From: Hellea balneolensis DSM 19091
GTDB lineage: Bacteria; Pseudomonadota; Alphaproteobacteria; Caulobacterales; Maricaulaceae
Assembly (NCBI RefSeq): GCF_000428525.1
Contig: NZ_AUAC01000003.1
Location: 682,001-746,000 of the forward strand
Direction: 5' to 3'
Length of the DNA: 64,000 nucleotides
Below are positions 62,630 through 64,000 of the stretch, one piece after another. The position numbers and the translations under genes were made by a program. A model generated the notes under the pieces. The model did not search any database and had not been told where the DNA came from. It saw only the letters and a list, made by a program, of their open reading frames with translations. Within the stretch, counting starts at the first letter, position 1, and each line of letters begins with the position of its first letter.

Positions 62630-63859
62630 ATGTCCCTTTTTGATAAATATGCTCCGCTTAAAACTCGCGTCGATATGATGATGAAAATTGGCAAAGACGC
62701 GCTCGGTGTGCAATTTGACGATATTATAGACGCAACACGCGGGCGTATTGGAAATAGAGAAATCTTGTTGGCTGGAACGAATAACTATTTGGGCCTGACC
62801 TTTGACGAAGATTGCATGTCAGCAGCTAAAAAAGCGGTTGATGATCACGGCACGGGGACAACAGGCTCGCGCGTCGCCAATGGCAGCTATTCAGAGCATG
62901 TAGATTTAGAAAAGGCCTTAGCGGAACATTTGGGCATGCCAAGTTGTGTCGTTTTTACAACGGGATATCAGACAAATCTCGCTGCGATTTCAGGACTGGC
63001 CGGAGATAAAGATGTTATTTTTATGGATGCTGATGCTCATGCCTGTATCATCGACGGGACCCGCTTAACAGGCGCCTCGACTATTCGCTTTCGCCACAAT
63101 AATCCCGAAGATTTGGATAAACGTCTAAAACGCCAAGGCGAGATAGAAGGCGGGAATGCCCTGGTCGTGATTGAAGGCATGTATTCCATGTTTGGTGACA
63201 TTGCCCCAATTGATGAATTTTTGGATGTGACCCATCGATATGGCGGCTATCTCTATATTGATGAAGCCCATAGTTATGGTGTCTTTGGCCCGACGGGATG
63301 CGGTATTGCGGAAGACCAAGGTGTGCTGGATAGGGTCGACTTTATTAGCGGGACGTTCTCAAAATCGTTGGCCTCTGTCGGCGGCTTTTGCGCCTCGCGT
63401 CACGCTGAATTTGAAATTCTGCGTAAAGTGATGCGTCCCTATATGTTTACCGCATCTGCCACGCCGTCAAATATTTGCGCGGCTCTGGCGGCGGTTGAGA
63501 AGGTTAAGCAGGGCGATCATCTTCGTGCTAATTTAAACATACGCGCCGAGCAACTCCATAAAGGTCTCGCAGAGATGCAGTATGAGCTTTGTGCAGAGGC
63601 AAGCCCGGTCATAGCTGTGCGCCGCCCTAACGAAGCTGTGGCGGCCATGGAGTGGAATTGGCTCATTGAAAACGGCGTTTACGTCAACCTCGCTGTACCG
63701 CCTGGCACGCCGCAAAGCTCAAGTTTGCTACGCATAAGCTTATCAGCGGCCCACACCGAAGAAGACATCAACACAATCCTCAAAGCCTTCGCCGATTTGA
63801 AAGATAATCAAGGCGCGCTAATGGCCGGCATGGCGAGTAAACTGCAGGCGGCTGAATAG
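62630..63859 (+). CDS. spt: Serine palmitoyltransferase
   Basis: A 409-residue PLP enzyme of the alpha-oxoamine synthase family: GTNNYLGLTFDE, HGTGTTGSRVANGSYSEH, YIDEAHSYGVFGPTG and the PLP lysine in GTFSKSLASVGG. It condenses serine with acyl-ACP or acyl-CoA to 3-ketosphinganine. Assignment as serine palmitoyltransferase rather than 8-amino-7-oxononanoate synthase rests on the operon: ligase, reductase and ACP directly upstream. Confidence 0.87.
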   Translation: MSLFDKYAPLKTRVDMMMKIGKDALGVQFDDIIDATRGRIGNREILLAGTNNYLGLTFDEDCMSAAKKAVDDHGTGTTGSRVANGSYSEHVDLEKALAEHLGMPSCVVFTTGYQTNLAAISGLAGDKDVIFMDADAHACIIDGTRLTGASTIRFRHNNPEDLDKRLKRQGEIEGGNALVVIEGMYSMFGDIAPIDEFLDVTHRYGGYLYIDEAHSYGVFGPTGCGIAEDQGVLDRVDFISGTFSKSLASVGGFCASRHAEFEILRKVMRPYMFTASATPSNICAALAAVEKVKQGDHLRANLNIRAEQLHKGLAEMQYELCAEASPVIAVRRPNEAVAAMEWNWLIENGVYVNLAVPPGTPQSSSLLRISLSAAHTEEDINTILKAFADLKDNQGALMAGMASKLQAAE

Positions 63860-63861
63860 GC

Positions 63862-64000
63862 TTAAGCCGACTTAATTATGCTCTGAAATAGTTCGTTAGC
63901 CTCGACTCTTAAGGGTGATTTGTTGCCTTTGATAGATTTCACGGCCTCACGTGCCCAATCGAACTCTGCCATAATGAAATCGTCAATGATGCTCACTCTA
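63862..64000 (-). CDS. C-terminal end of an unrecognised protein (partial)
   Basis: The minus strand is open from the right edge to a TAA at 63862-63864, giving 46 residues (ending LFQSIIKSA). The segment is helical and charged; no family is recognised. The real start lies outside the window. It converges on the serine palmitoyltransferase gene with two bases between stops. Confidence 0.5.
   Translation of the reverse strand, partial: RVSIIDDFIMAEFDWAREAVKSIKGNKSPLRVEANELFQSIIKSA

Noticed and set aside
1-64000. KstR-type palindromes, tRNA/rRNA genes, CRISPR arrays, transposases
   Set aside because: Looked for by eye on both strands; none seen. Short or degenerate ones could have been missed without computation.

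Overview
The window looks like a chromosomal segment of an alphaproteobacterium of moderate GC with a large accessory programme for steroid breakdown. I favour a marine relative of the Caulobacterales, Maricaulales or Sphingomonadales. The reasons are the Caulobacter-type ceramide operon at the right end, a small RNA with C-rich loops and a palindromic intergenic repeat of a kind common in alphaproteobacteria. The genus is not determined.

From 1.5 to 31.8 kb lie several short operons facing different ways. They encode two KshA-like Rieske oxygenases, a KstD-type dehydrogenase, the flavin reductase partner of HsaA fused to a MarR-like domain, Old Yellow Enzymes, many short-chain dehydrogenases, three MFS transporters, acyl-CoA ligases, crotonases and SnoaL-like proteins. 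Lipoproteins (DUF3604, a formylglycine-generating enzyme with both catalytic cysteines, a dienelactone-hydrolase-like protein), a sulfotransferase and two tandem Lrp/AsnC regulators complete it. From 30.2 to 50.1 kb runs one nearly gapless plus-strand operon: FadD3, HsaA, HsaD, HsaE, HsaG, HsaF, HsaC, IpdA, IpdB, a crotonase, IpdC, EchA20, two pairs of acyl-CoA dehydrogenases, FadA6, SDRs including IpdF, MaoC and a ketosteroid isomerase. Together these cover opening of rings A/B, cleavage to HIP and the 2-hydroxyhexadienoate fragment, and degradation of rings C/D.

The most interesting signal is not a gene. Six promoter regions of the steroid genes carry the same three-part site: TGCGTA, then TACGCA starting 24 bp later, then TGCGTA starting 39 bp after that. 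Both spacings are exact in all six and the site occurs in both orientations. A seventh region (3.99 kb) has only the 24-bp dyad. One copy precedes the tandem Lrp/AsnC genes, so these are the likely regulators and probably control themselves. I did not see the pattern in the intergenic regions right of 50 kb.

From 50.2 to 54.9 kb is a signalling island: three stand-alone receiver proteins, a PAS histidine kinase with the coiled coil usual in CheB/CheR-PAS fusions, a TerB-like protein and an orphan ParB-like protein. It ends in a candidate small RNA with two hairpins with C-rich loops and an intrinsic terminator. From 55 to 59.5 kb are housekeeping genes (DusA, TauE/SafE permease, periplasmic retropepsin-like protein, a CobT homologue with altered catalytic glutamates, Leu/Val-type dehydrogenase). 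From 59.7 to 63.9 kb is a bacterial ceramide operon (acyl-ACP ligase, CerR-like reductase, ACP, serine palmitoyltransferase). I saw no rRNA, tRNA, CRISPR array or insertion sequence.
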